In this document: positions 41,698-53,900 of the stretch, piece after piece
Layout: each line of letters begins with the position of its first letter
Numbering within the stretch: the first letter of the stretch is position 1
Source: Monosiga brevicollis MX1
Taxonomy: Eukaryota > Opisthokonta > Choanoflagellata > Craspedida > Salpingoecidae
Direction: 5' to 3'
DNA: 64,000 nt
Assembly (NCBI RefSeq): GCF_000002865.3
Contig: NW_001865060.1
Coordinates: 427,686-491,685, forward strand
Notes under the pieces: generated by a model
Database searches by the model: none
The model's input: the letters and a program-made list of their open reading frames with translations, nothing else
Told to the model about the DNA's origin: nothing
Position numbers and translations under genes: made by a program

Positions 41698-44600
41698 ATG
41701 GAGAGAACCTGTGGCCCTCCACCGCCAACGCGGGCAGCACGAGGGTTTCGGCCACCTATCAAGCGGACAGTGCCCCAGAAAGAAAAGGCCAGTAGCAAGA
41801 CCCCTGCATCTAGAAGCGGCAGACATGGAGAAACGCGTCGCCCAACCCCGCCACAGCCCGAACCCGAGCTTGGCCAATCACCGCAGCAAGCAACATTTCT
41901 GCAAAGTCTTCCACCCAGTCTCGACAGCGCTCAATCGCTCCCCGAGAGGACCCAGCTCAGCGCCGCCAATGTGGTGGTAGCCCCCGAATCAAGGGTCTTG
42001 CCTGGACCCACGTACCCGGGCCAGGCTCGATGTGCCCCCCGTCCAGTCATCCAGCTTCCACCCATGGCCCGCGAATCCCCAACCTCAAACGTGGGGGTCT
42101 GCACCGGGGCGTCCACGCCATGTGCTGCACATGTGCCCGTCGCACAATTTCTAGGTACCCACCAGTAGCCAGATACCAACCAGATCCAGTTGCTTTGCCA
42201 AGCCCCCTCACTGTGAGCTCGTGTGCTTAGACCCACGCTATGACGGCTTTTTCGCATTTGAGCAACTCAACGCCGTGCAGTCCCAGGTCTTTGAAGACGT
42301 GCGTCAAGGGCCAGTGGCTGTGATGCTTGGCTCGGTACCAGGTCAACACGCACCACCCGTTTCATGGTGTTTTCATGTTATTGTGCTGTGCTCAGGTCTT
42401 TGAAGGAGATGGCAACCTCGTGGTTAGTGCCCCGACCGGGTGTGGCAAGACAGTCCTCTTTGAGCTTGCCATGCTCCACTACCTCAAAGAGATTCAGTAT
42501 GTACCAGGTGGAGGGCATCCAGAGGCGCAATGCATTTACGGTACGCATCGGCTCAAGAGATGGTTTTAGAGTCTCTTTCAATCCCGTTCGCCACCTTGAC
42601 GCTCTTCCGGCGTGCCAGTGGCCCCGATCAAGGCGCTCTGCGATGAGCGATATGCTGACTGGCATCCTCGATTTGCTCGACTGGGCCTCAAGGTCATGCA
42701 CGTAACGGGCGATTCTGGTAATGTGCTCGGTTTGGACTCGTCCGCAAGCCAGCCCGGGCTAGAAATCCCACCTCAGAGGATGGCTGACAAACTTGTATCA
42801 AACGCCCTGCCGCAGGTTACCTGGCCTGGAGCGAACTCCGGACAGCAGCCCTTATCATCACGACTCCCGTTGGTCACTCGTATCTTCGTATCATCCCTGT
42901 TCTGGCTACTTCCTTTTGTACTAGTCTGTGGGCTACATGCTATTTTAACCCGAGAACGTATACCACCTCTTGGTTGCGTGCGTAGGAGAAATGGGACAGC
43001 CTGACCCGTCAACTCAAGGTAGGCATGGACCAGTCTGCCCCAAAGCCTCTTTAGCTTGCCTGCAGTGAGCCGTGACGTTTTGTCTATTGCACCCCATCTC
43101 GCGTGCAGACAAAGCGGGACAAATTGGTGGCCTTGCTCATGGTGGACGAAGTTCATTTGCTCACTGACGAGCGCCGAGGTTTGCCACGGGCTCACCCTGC
43201 CACGAGCATTCGCTGGCGATCTATATAACTGACTGTCTCCACTCACCCCCCTACCCCCTCCTTACTCTCCCAGGACCAGTTGTAGAGTGCATCGTCACCC
43301 GTACCATGTCCATGAGTGATGGTCAAGGTCGCTCAACACGAGTAGTCGCCGTCTCAGCGACCTGCCCCAATATTCAAGAGTGCGTCTGCCACGGTTGCGA
43401 CAGTACACACTGGTGCCTTGACTTGTGCGTGATAGCCCTCGTCCACTAACTAGCGTGTTTATTTCAAATCACAGCATTGCAGCCTGGCTTCAAAGCAAAG
43501 ACCGGCGTGCCTTCACGCATGTCTTTGGTCCTGAATTCCGCCCCGTGCCCTTGAGTCCCATCGTACGTGCTTTCCCTGGCTTTGAGCACCCAGGCGACGA
43601 GCACAAGTTTGACAAGTACTTGAACAACCATCTTCCGTCCATCGTCCAACAACACAACCCCCAAGGAAACCCCACCATCTGCTTCTGCATGACCCAACGC
43701 AGCACCTACGAAACAGGTATGGTCGCTTTAATCTGCAACGCAGGCTGACAATCCACATCAATTCTCAAGTCGTTCCAATCCCGTATATTCCAGCTCGTGC
43801 TATTGGGCTCGCTCGACAGCGACAGCAGCAACAGCAGCAGCGATGCGCCTCCACCCCCACAGCAAACCTGACGGCCGTGGCTCGCAGCGTAAATGATCGC
43901 CAGCTGGCAGGTCTGATGTGGGACCAAAGCACTCCACTCGCCACATAGTTCTTGGCAAGTTCTCACTTACATCTCATCCTAGGCCTGTTAAACATGGGCG
44001 TCGCGGTCCACCATGGACAAATGACACCGCATGATCGCGGGCTGGTCGAGCAGGCTTTCCGTGACCGTCATATTGCTTTTTTGGCTGCCACCTCAACGTT
44101 GGCCATGGGAGTGAGTGACCATGACGCTACAGACTTTGCAAAGACTGGTCCCGAAGGCCTGTCTGCTGACTTGAGACTGCGGTGGTCTGGCAGGTCAATT
44201 TGCCCGCCTATATGGTGATCATCAAGGGGACCAAGGAGTACACGGGCGGTCAGACGCAAGATTTACCAGACATCAAGGTTTTGCAAATGATCGGCCGCGC
44301 CGGGCGGCCTCAATATGATCACCAAGCCGTTGCCATTATTGTGACTACGCGGTCCCACCATGATAAATATGCCAACCTGGCCGGTGGCAGGGAAACCGTT
44401 GAATCACAGTATGTTTGTTGCGGGGCTTTGGTAAAATTGCTGGCGCACGACAACCAGCTCTTATGCTCGACTGGTTCTGGATGGGGCATGGATGCTTGCA
44501 GTCTGCACAAGGCCATCATTGAGCACGTCAACGCCGAGGTCACGCTGGGTACCATCACTTGCGGTGTGTCGATGCAGTCACTTTGTAAAGCCAATGTGCT

Positions 44601-47240
44601 CGCGCTTTCGCTCAAGTCTTGGACGTCAATGGCAATAGTGGAAGATGCCATCGCCTGGCTCAAATCTTCTTTTCTCTACCGCCGCGTGCTTCAAGCCCCT
44701 AAACTCTACGGTCGGTCTACGTTGTACGACGCATTTTTGAATAATCTGGCAGACCGGATGCCTATTGTCTCGTTTCTTTCACAACAACAACAAAGGCGGC
44801 CACCGCTCTGAACCAGCTGACAACAGCGTGTTGGCTGTGCAATGACTGGTAGATGCGCGCCTGACGACCGACGAGCAAGCTATAACGCGCCATTTCGATC
44901 GTTAGTCGTTGGGCACGGCGATTGATACCCACCATGTCAGGGCTCGATGTTGAACTGAAACGCTGCACCATATCGTTTGCTTAGGAGTGGCGACCGAACA
45001 GTTGAATCGCCTCGATGCTGCGGGCCTGATCAGCATGAATGAGCTTCTCGAGTGCCGCCCCACAGGTTTGTGGTGCACACCCTCCCCGATTCAAGGACCA
45101 CCATTTCTCCCACCCTTCACGACCGGGCTTCATGCTTCATGGAGGCTAGCCATTGGGGGTCTAGTGGCTCGCTACTATGTGGCTTTTGCCACTTACCAGC
45201 TCTTTCAGCAGATGTTGGAGGCGACGGATATGGCGGACATGGTGCGGTCTGACCGGCTTTTCGCATGACATGTGCTTCTTGTTGACACAAGCGCGCGTTA
45301 AACGAATTTGCTAATTTACGCCGTGCATCGTGCCGCATCAACGAAGCTTAAGCTGCTCTGCGCTGCGCAAGAATTCCAAGAACTGCGTTTGCGTCGCAAT
45401 GAAAAGACTCCGCTCAAGAAGCTCAACGTGCCCACGAAAAAGGATCAGAGCGAACCGATTCGTTTCCCCATGAAAGAGGGCCGAGGCTGTATTCGCGACA
45501 CGGCCATGAAGGTCAATTGGTGAGTTTCTAAAAGAAGAGGGCCACTGGGGCACGGCTGCAAAGATCATGAGACACGAGCAGCTGCATCATTCATCAGAGC
45601 GTGCTGGCTTCCATAGCTTGGTGCAAGCTGCTCTGGGCGTGCTGCGCGTGGAAGAGTGGAAGCTCAACCAGGACACCCAGAGTGCCTTGCGCACTGCCAA
45701 CCGCTTGGCCCAATGTACGATGTTATGACGGTCATGAGCCCTTGCTCGGTAGCAATTTTGTAATTGCAGCCCTCTGGCACACTCCTGATGTGACGTATGA
45801 TCGCAGGTTTTATCGAGTTGGTGTGGATCTCACGCCGACAAGTACCTGCGCAAGCACTGTTAACTGCATTGCAGCTAGGACAATCGCTGCGAGCTCGGTA
45901 GGAACAGCTGTCCCTGGGATGTACTGATGTAGCCTGGGTTGGTATGAACTTGTTCCCATGCGATCTACCTAACCATCCCCCTTATCAATCAATGCCACAA
46001 CAGCATTTGGTGGGACTCGCCGCATATCGCATTACAGTTTAAGAGCGTAGGTCGCCACACATCGCTACAGCTTGTAAATGCAGGCGTGGACAGCGCACAA
46101 AAGCTCCGCAGCTATTCCTCAGCCCAACTCCATGCACTCTTGGGAAAACCTACCCTCGCAGAAAAGGTAAGGATCTCGTTCTGCTTGTCGCAATCTTAAA
46201 AGCATCCAAATGTCCATGTGTCTGTTCATAGCACACAACGCGCACAATCCAGGTGGCGAGTGAAGTGAGCAAGCTGCCACAATTTCAAGTGGAGCTGGTG
46301 GCGGGAGGTGATGCAACATGGAACGTCACAGTCACGCTGCTGGCTGGGGTGTGCGGATCAAAAGCACCCCTCTTCCTTCTGGTGCTCGACGGCAGTTGCA
46401 TTTTGCTGGCAGAACGCATCAGGTTTGTTGATGGGATGGCGCTGAAGGTCAGATGTTGGATGCCGGCCCAGCTCACCCTTGCTGACGCGAAAATGACTGC
46501 AGCGGAACCTTTTTAATGGAAGGGGCTTTCAGCAAGTGGTTCCAAGGGCCCCGCACGGCTACATCGGCGCTTGTCGCGCACCTGGTGCATGGTGACGTGG
46601 CAGGGGTGAACCAGCGTGTGGAAGTGGCTGCTGCTGCTGCTGCCAAGCCTGGGGGGCAGCGCAGCTCCCAACTGGATATTGACGGTAAGGGGCCTAGCTG
46701 GCAGAGCGTTGCGGCGCTTCGTACAAGTGCTTTTACAAGAAGAACATTTCACCTCGCACGCGTTTTGACAGCCCTGCTTGAAGGCCTGGACGAGGAGGAA
46801 GAGGAGAGTCACGTCGAGCACAAGCCCGTTGCAGCGACAAAAAACAGCCGCAATGCCAAGCGTCAGCCAAAGACCGGTGCACGCTTTCAAAAGCGCGGCG
46901 AGGATGGCACTCGGGTGATGAACAAGGACTTCAACATGGCGGCTTGCACAAGCCAATCAAATCAGCTCTCCGCTGGAGCACACACGGAGAGTAGAGTGCC
47001 ACCAGAGCTGCAGGTGATTCCGCAGCACACACTACGGGTTTTTGCAGTAAGTCTGCCACAGCTTGGTTTTGTGCCGCTGTAAAATGTCTGCTCTTCACTT
47101 GATCGGGGGTTTGGCAGCAGGCGCAGACCGATATGAAGTCTCCTGTGCCAGAGCCTCTTGCCCGCGATGCCCAGCATCTGCGTTCAAGGTCGGATTTCAA
47201 AAATTTGAGCCATGGGACTCCTTTCCCAGGCACATCGTGA
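41698..47240 (+). CDS. HFM1: Meiotic Ski2-like DNA helicase HFM1/Mer3
   Basis: A gene of about fifteen exons. A Pro-rich N-terminus (41698-42154) is spliced to YDGFFAFEQLNAVQSQVFED. Helicase motifs in order: VVSAPTGCGKTVLFELAM (Walker A, 42420), VAPIKALCDERYADW, LMVDEVHLLTDERRGP (DEVH box, 43140), RVVAVSATCPNIQ (motif III), GLLNMGVAVHHGQM, FLAATSTLAMGVNLPAYMVI and QMIGRAGRPQYD (motif VI, 44290). The winged-helix and Sec63 parts follow (KDKYxxL-like HDKYANLAGGRETVES; TITCGVSM; IRFPMKEGRG; VASEVSKLPQFQVELV). HFM1/Mer3 unwinds recombination intermediates and promotes class-I crossovers. The tail (46500-47240) is Ala- and Glu-rich. The last stop is uncertain: 47240 is used, but splicing could run to near 47600, before AATAAA at 47655. 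Exons between 42500 and 43100 were traced less fully. Confidence 0.9.
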
Positions 47241-47654
47241 CTGCATGCCGCTCTTGGTGGCTTAACCATGGCTTCTTCTTAGGTTTGGGGCGCAAGCCTC
47301 GTGGCTGCCAACATCACCCCTGCTTAGCGAGAAGCGCACTCCTCAAAGACAGAGTGGCTCAACCGAGGCTTCACAAATTCCGATCCAGCAAACAGAGACG
47401 GCGCCGCGTCTAGAAACCCAGCCACGAGATTGGGGAGCGCAGCCTGGGATGCGGGCCGAGACACCCACAAAACGGCCTCGCCAGATGTGGGGCAAAGAAT
47501 GCCAGACAAGTGCGCGCCGTGTGCCTTGCAGTCTCACTGACGCCCTCGCCTTTCTTGATTAGCGAAAAAGCGATGCCAGCAAGACTGGGTCCAAGACACA
47601 TTGCTTTAGACGGCGACTTGTTTTGCCTGCGATGTCATTGGCACATGTGCCGAC

Positions 47655-47660
47655 AATAAA
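47655..47660 (+). terminator. Candidate polyadenylation signal for HFM1
   Basis: AATAAA in GACAATAAAGCAC, downstream of the HFM1 coding end and 280 bases before the CDC73 start. Confidence 0.4.
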
Positions 47661-47817
47661 GCACAGTCAAAATCTCGGCGTGTCTGCTTGACCTGTGATT
47701 GGTGGCCAACTCGATCCATGGATCAGTTTGACTGACATCTCTGGAAAAGCAGAAGCTCGCGGGTTCCCCCTTTCATAGACTTGGACAGAAATTTGGCCAT
47801 TCAAATTATTGATGACA

Positions 47818-47847
47818 AAAAAAGAAGAAAAAAAAAAAAAAAAAAAC
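47818..47847. repeat. A-rich tract upstream of CDC73
   Basis: AAAAAAAGAAGAAAAAA-type run about 100 bases before the CDC73 start; the divergence from a pure homopolymer is limited to G residues. Confidence 0.85.
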
Positions 47848-47941
47848 ACCGCAATGCTACCAAATGGCAGATGCCTTGGCCAGTCAACATTGTTCTTGTC
47901 TTGAGCACCACCACCGCATCGTATCGCATCGCATCGCGAGG

Positions 47942-49492
47942 ATGGAGACGGCAGCATTGCTGCGCGCATATAGCGCCAAGCCCGAGACCATTGGCGAGGG
48001 GGAGGCGACCTATGAGTTTGGGGACCAGACCTTGCCCAAGGAAGCGCAAACGCCGTTCAGAAACACGGGTGATGACCAATACTACACTGTGCAAACCATT
48101 GTCTTTCTGCTGCAGAAGCTGGACACGAGCCATCCCCAGTATGTGCTGGACGGCAAGAACGCGGGCGTGCCGACGGTCGCGCGTGCTGATCGAAAAGCAC
48201 TGCTAGACTACTTGCAAGGCAAAAGCGACACTTGTGCTATCCTCAAGCCTCTGCCGAGTCACCCGGTCCCGACCTCAAAATCAGGCAGTAGCGCCCCTGG
48301 CACTGCCGAGCCGGGACGCTCTGATACCACAACCACGACCACAGCCACAACTTCCGCCACGGCCCCTGCACAGAGTGGTGAGCCAGCTGCCAAACGCGCT
48401 CACACAGATACAGCGCAACCAGTTTCTACCAGGTATGTAGCACATCTGACACATTGAGCGCCCATTGACCTCCCTTCTGCCCCCCCCTTTGAGAACATCA
48501 CGAAAGCAACCCGCTCCCGTCCAACCCTGCGTTGCACTCACTCGTGTGGTCACCGATTGGCAATGGCACCATGTCCAGCGGATCTGGGGATGCGACAGCT
48601 GCTCCAGATGCGGTGGGTCGAACAGACCCTTTACTGGCCAAGATTATGCGCCGCGAACGTGTCTACGACACCCGCTCAAGCGTGCTCCGTTGCCGAGGCG
48701 CCTCGTTGGAAAAAGTCCTGCCCATTCTCACCAATCTGCGCTCCAAACACCGCGAGGCGCGGGCCGAAGCGACAAATTCCACCTCGTCGCGTGGCTACGA
48801 TCGTTACCAACAGGCTGGTCGTCAAGAAAATCGGTGCGCCCGACGGCACTCATACCTGCTGCTGGCATTCTGAAGTTCTGTTCCTGTGCAAGCAACCCAC
48901 TGCCCTCATGTCATATCGACTCTGCTGCGCAGGGGTGACTATGATGTCAATCCATCCAAGTCTTTCCTGCCCGATCTCGACGGTCGGCGCACCACACAGA
49001 CCAAGGAGCCCGACGTGCCCAAGGCCCGGAAGAAAACCAAGCGGGTGTGTATGCAGGCTCAGCAAGCAGTTTCCCTCGTTCCCGCCTTGACTTTTGACGA
49101 ATAAGGCCACACACCATGCTCAAAGAACTTTGCTTTTTGGGGTGCAAATACTCGTTTAGACGCCGATCATCATCGTTCCTGCCGGCACGCAATGCTTGCT
49201 GACCATGTACAACATCAAACGGTTTTTGGAGAAGGGCGAGTTTACATCGACCGCGGATCTTTTACGACAAAATGCCGAGAAGCCCTCCACAGGTAGAATG
49301 AGCAGCCTTCCCACAGCCATCCGGGGTCTGGCGCACCAATCACCACAACTTGAAACGTCTCACCTTGCCGGCATGGTGTTGTATTTCCTAGTCATCATCC
49401 AGCGCAAGAAGCAGAGCGAGACAGTTCCCTACAAGATTGTGGATAATCCCAACATTCTCACATCGGAGCAATGGTTGGTTGCTGCGATGTAA

Positions 49493-49524
<32 letters not shown>

Positions 49525-49998
49525 CTGTTCAGCAGTGCATGCTTGTTGAAGCGCGTTGCAGGATTGACATTCGGGGCCACTGCCTCGAGTCTCACTCAAC
49601 ATTGGCACCCTGTGACGCTAATCTCTAGGTTACGTGTGGTTGCGGTAATTGTACAAGGCCCGGCCTGGCAGTTTAAATCGTGGCCAGAGACACTCGATGG
49701 TCATCGACCGGTCGATATTTTCAGCAAATGTAAGCAGGCTTGGCTCTTTTTTTAGCTAATGGACGGTGCCTTCTTGTATGCTTTCTCATTTTTATTTGCT
49801 TCACCTGCAACTGCTACAGACAAAGGCTTTCATTTCACGTATCAGGGCAAGCCAATTCATGCAAACATTCGCGAGTGGGATGTCGAGGTTTTGACCCTGA
49901 ATGAGAACCAACGTCACTTGGACGCCACGGCCATGTATGCCTTCTGGAACAGCCTCGATCGATGGAACAACAAGAAACACCCAGAGCTGCGCTATTAA
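47942..49998 (+). CDS. CDC73: CDC73/parafibromin, PAF1 complex subunit
   Basis: Starts METAALLRAYSAKPETIGEG and continues FGDQTLPKEAQTPF, DQYYTVQTIVFLLQKLDTSH, VPTVARADRKALLDYLQG: the N-terminal CDC73 domain. The second exon block (about 48510-48830) has RRERVYDTRSSVLRCRGAS and KVLPILTNLRSKHREARAEA, matching the central region. The C-terminal Ras-like domain (49170-49998) reads IIIVPAGTQCLLTMYNIKRF, VPYKIVDNPNILTSEQW, RVVAVIVQGPAWQFKSWP, VDIFSK, then WDVEVLTLNENQRHLDATAM. CDC73 is a core subunit of the PAF1 elongation complex and recruits histone-modifying enzymes to transcribing polymerase II. About eight exons; one intron carries a (GT)n at 49495-49522. Length (about 450-480 residues) is a little below the human 531. 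Confidence 0.92.
49494..49522. repeat. Short (GT)n in a CDC73 intron
   Basis: About 14 GT repeats just after the exon encoding ILTSEQW, beginning near the splice donor. A GT run here could offer several competing donor sites. Confidence 0.85.
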
Positions 49999-50363
49999 GA
50001 CCATTTCCATGTGGCGCACTGCAGAAGGATCTTTTAAAAAAAAATTGAGATGGGTCAACTAAACAGTCTTTCATGATCCGCCTGCCAATTCGATGCTCCT
50101 TTTGTTTCTCTTTGGCGCAAGCAACTCGAGCAAAGACACAAAGGAGGACCACAGAAGACTGCCATATGCCGAAGCATCAATCTCCTTCTTTTTGGTGAAC
50201 GCACACACTGCTGCTGCCGTCAGGCTTCCAAAGTTGGTCTTGGACGTTATTTTTAGGATGTGTGTTGAACACACACACACTTTCTCTTTTTTCTCTCTCA
50301 TGTGGTAGTTGTGCCGTTTCTTCGTGTGCTTTTGTTCTCGTCTATCTGGCTTGTCTACCAATT

Positions 50364-50401
<38 letters not shown>

Positions 50402-50964
50402 CTCTCTCGAACTCTCTCAAACTCTCTCAAACTCTCTCAACTCTCTATTTCTCTCTCTCTTAGTTATTACTATTCCTCTCTGTGTTTTTTCATCTCTCTC
50501 TTTCTCTCTCTCTCTCATTCTCTCTCTCTTTCTCTCTCTCTCGTGATCTCTCTTGTCTCTTGTCTCTCTCTTCTCTTCTCCTGATTTGTCCCGCCCATGG
50601 GAAAAAGTGTGACAAGGGTAACTGTGGGATACCTAGGCCCACAGCGTCAAGAGGAGGAAAGGAGGAGCTCGTGAGCCAGTTGGTTGGTCCCTTGGTGAGT
50701 TGGCGCTCCCTATCGCCGCAATAGCAAACACTGGGCCAGGAGCCAAAAGAGGGGCGGGAGCGGAGGATTAGAATCGGAATCAGTGGTCAGTGGGCATTTT
50801 TCTTCTTTCCAGATGTGAGTCTGATCTTCCCATGCGCGCATGTTGGGGTTCACGTCGCAAGGAGGGTGGGAAGGGGGCGTTGATGGTGGGAACCGATCGT
50901 GCCTGACTCACTGTCAATGTTGCTGTGCAGCTACGGGCTTGTCATTCGGTTGTGGTCCGAGAAC
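49999..50964 (+). promoter_or_regulatory. CDC73 to NACHT-WD40 intergenic region with CT leader
   Basis: About 970 bases. A CA run (50271-50281) precedes TGTGGTAGTTGTGC (50301-50314), then ACCAATTCA (50357-50365) and about 200 bases of (CT)n with TCAAA and TCGAA interruptions (50368-50580). The order of elements matches that at 97-177. An ATG at 50597 begins a 26-codon frame that I could not join to the gene. Confidence 0.65.
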
Positions 50965-53900
50965 ATGGCTGAGCTACGGAGTAGGATCTTGCGCGGCGAT
51001 GTGGCCGCACTTGATGGCCTCGGCACGGGCAAGGTAAGTTTGAGCCCGCCCTAGCACCATCGTGGGGCTCGCTCGCTGCCACGGGGGAGGCGCGATGATT
51101 CATGCCCGCACACTTGGACACCAATGCTGACCTGGCGAAATAAGCCATGCCAACTTGCGCACGCTCCGCTCATCGAGGTCTCCCGTCGTACTGCAAAACG
51201 CGCAGGTTCGCGTGTTTCTCTCCTCAACCTTTACCGATACAGTTGAGGAGCGCAACACAATTTTGGCCCAGGTAGGCCAGTGGCAAAGTGAAGCGCCTTG
51301 GCATGGCTTCTCCTTTCAACATTCTGCAAATCTCGCTTGGCTTTGCCCTGATTCTCCGATGCTGGCTGGCTGGGCGCATGCAGGCGGTACCAGAGCTCAA
51401 AGCGTTCGCCCGCACCAAAGGCATCGAGTTTGCTGTGGCCACCATGCGTTGGGGTGTGACCAAGGCGCACGCAGCCAACCACGAGCACGCTCTACTCTGT
51501 TTGGCAGAGGTTGACCGTTGCTTGCAAGAGTCTGGTGTGTCATTGATGGCCCAGCTTCAGAACAAGAAAACGGGAATGATGAGAAAGACCTATCATAGAT
51601 TGGCACCGCACACTTTGTGTCGAAATCCCGCGCCCATGCTCAACACCGTCTTATCGACCGACTCTAGAGGGCTATGCTTTTGTCAGTCTCCTGGCAGAGA
51701 AGTATGGCTTTCGGCCCTTCCCAAGCGTCATTGCCAAATCTGAGTTTGATATCATCCTCAGCCATCTGGGTGCGTGTGCGCTGTGGTGCCCAGCTCACCA
51801 CTCCCCTGGATATCCTTCTTGGACGCGGACCTACTCGTGCATGCCGTCTTTTGCTGATGAGAGCCGCGGTTGTCCTTGTCGTTGCTTGCCGTTGGGCGGT
51901 TTAGACGGCAAGACGCTCGAATTGGCGCAAAACTGGTTTGAGATTGATGACAACGCTGTTCCGCCCACGGCTCGCCTGTGCTCCATCACCTCAAAGCTGC
52001 CGGACTATGGTCGTGAAGAGGCTCCCGAGGCGGTGCGTGCTTATTGACAGCCCGCAGAGCTCAACACCCTGGGTTGGGCTTAAGACATTTATTCATTCAT
52101 TCATTTGTCCGAGCTCACAAACCCGCAAACGTCCCTTGTATAGGCTGCTGAAGCGAGCGCACAGTGGTGGGCTATATTCGGTCAACTAGAGCAGGGCTTG
52201 CGAGAGGCAGCTCATAAAGCTCACGCCGAGGGCCGCTTGTCCGAAAAGCGACTGGCTGCCTATGTTCAATCGGGTGCGTCTGTGGAAAATTGTGTCACTG
52301 TACACGCGTGGTCCCTGGTTGCCTGCCTGGCCCATTACCCCCTTTCCCCCTTTCCAATAGTGACGGAGGATGAGACGCGCGCTGCACTGGACCCCCGTGT
52401 TACGGTCAGCAGACATCTCGCTGCACTTTTCTGACACTGCATTCGTTCAACGCAATGTACCTGTGCCCAACCGCCTCACCTCCGTGCCATGATATTGACA
52501 GCCATTTGTGAGCGATCTCAACAAACGCACCGTCTGGTTTCGGCGGACTCTTGTGGACTTGTCAGGCACGAATCGGCTCATGACGAACTGCCTCGGTACA
52601 ACTGCAACATGGCCCTCACAATGGTCATGCATTATTGTTAGATCATTTGGATGATCCTGCTGCCAAACTTTTCACGGATCTGGCTGGGACCTCGGGCACG
52701 CGCGACCCTGATGCACGCCAGCAATTGGAGCTGCTGGAGGCAAGCGCTCGCCTTTGCCGAGCAACATCTTGCTGTGATCCATAGTGGTGTGTTGCAAAGT
52801 CTCACGCGTGCTCACGGCTGGACCGAACTTGTTAGGAGAAGTACATGCCTCAGGCAGGGTTAACCAATGTTCAGCCTTTCTCCGTGAAGGGGTGGGGTCC
52901 TGGCAAGGGTCTGGATGTCAATCAGGTACGTGGGTTTGGGACACGACGTCACTGCCCAATCGCAGAGAAACTATCGCTCATTGAACCTGCCCTGGCTCAG
53001 GCCCCGCACAGCGAATACTTGCACTCGTTTCGTGACGCCTTTATCAACAAGATGAAAGAAAGCATCAATGAAGGTATGACAGGCTGCTCGTCGCGTCGGT
53101 GTAGCTCAGATGTGCTTGTATGCCACACTCGGCTCACACTCTGCGTTGGACTCAAGTGGCCGAGCGGAAGCGCAAGCATGCCGCAGATCCGCTGTTTACG
53201 GAAACAGCCGGGCACCACGGCTTTTGCCGTGAACGTGTGAGCACGTTTCAGGGCCGACATGCCCTCATCGAGACGGCTAGTGCCTACTTTGCTCAAGCAA
53301 GCAATGGCCAACTTAACCCTCTGATCATTCACGGCATCTCCGGCTCTGGCAAGGTTTGATCAAATTACCTCTTCGTTGTTTTTTTTTTTTTTTGTTGTTT
53401 TTTTTTTTCTTCTTCTTCTTCTTCTTCTTCTTGACATGCGCAGCGTTGTTCTTATGCGTCCATTCCCCGGTTAAAATCCAATCAGAGTTCCGTGGTTGCC
53501 TCTGCAGCGGCAAAGTTTGCGGCGCAAAAGTCCCCGCAACATACGCTGGTGCTGCGCTTCTTGGGGTAGGCTCGCGTGTCTGGACTTGATCAATGCGGGT
53601 AAATTCTTGAAAGACTACCACTCATCAGCTTCATGCTCTACCCAGCACCTCGAGCGAGTCAACAACGCTCCTACCTCTTTTGCGCTCCATCATCCTCCAA
53701 ATCCGTGCGGCCTATGACGTGCAAGATGCCAGCGCCATCGCTCAAGGTGAGCACACCAGCAGATTGCAAGCTTGCTGGACTGCTGGACTGCTGGACTGCT
53801 TAGGTTCAGCTACAGACGTCTTCGCAGCCCGATGGCGCACCTGCTCAGTCAGACTTGATGCTGCGTGTCCCCTGCTATTTCAGAACCTGCCGAACTGATT

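Noticed and set aside
38778-47847. Poly(A) or poly(T) runs near 38907, 41549 and 47818 as tails of processed retrocopies
   Set aside because: None is preceded by an intronless gene copy or flanked by recognisable target-site duplications.
50597-50680. ATG with a 26-codon frame after the CT tract as an alternative start of the NACHT-WD40 gene
   Set aside because: No GT donor in suitable phase joins it to the DUF4062 exon, while the ATG at 50965 opens an exon ending in a good donor (AAGGTAAGT).
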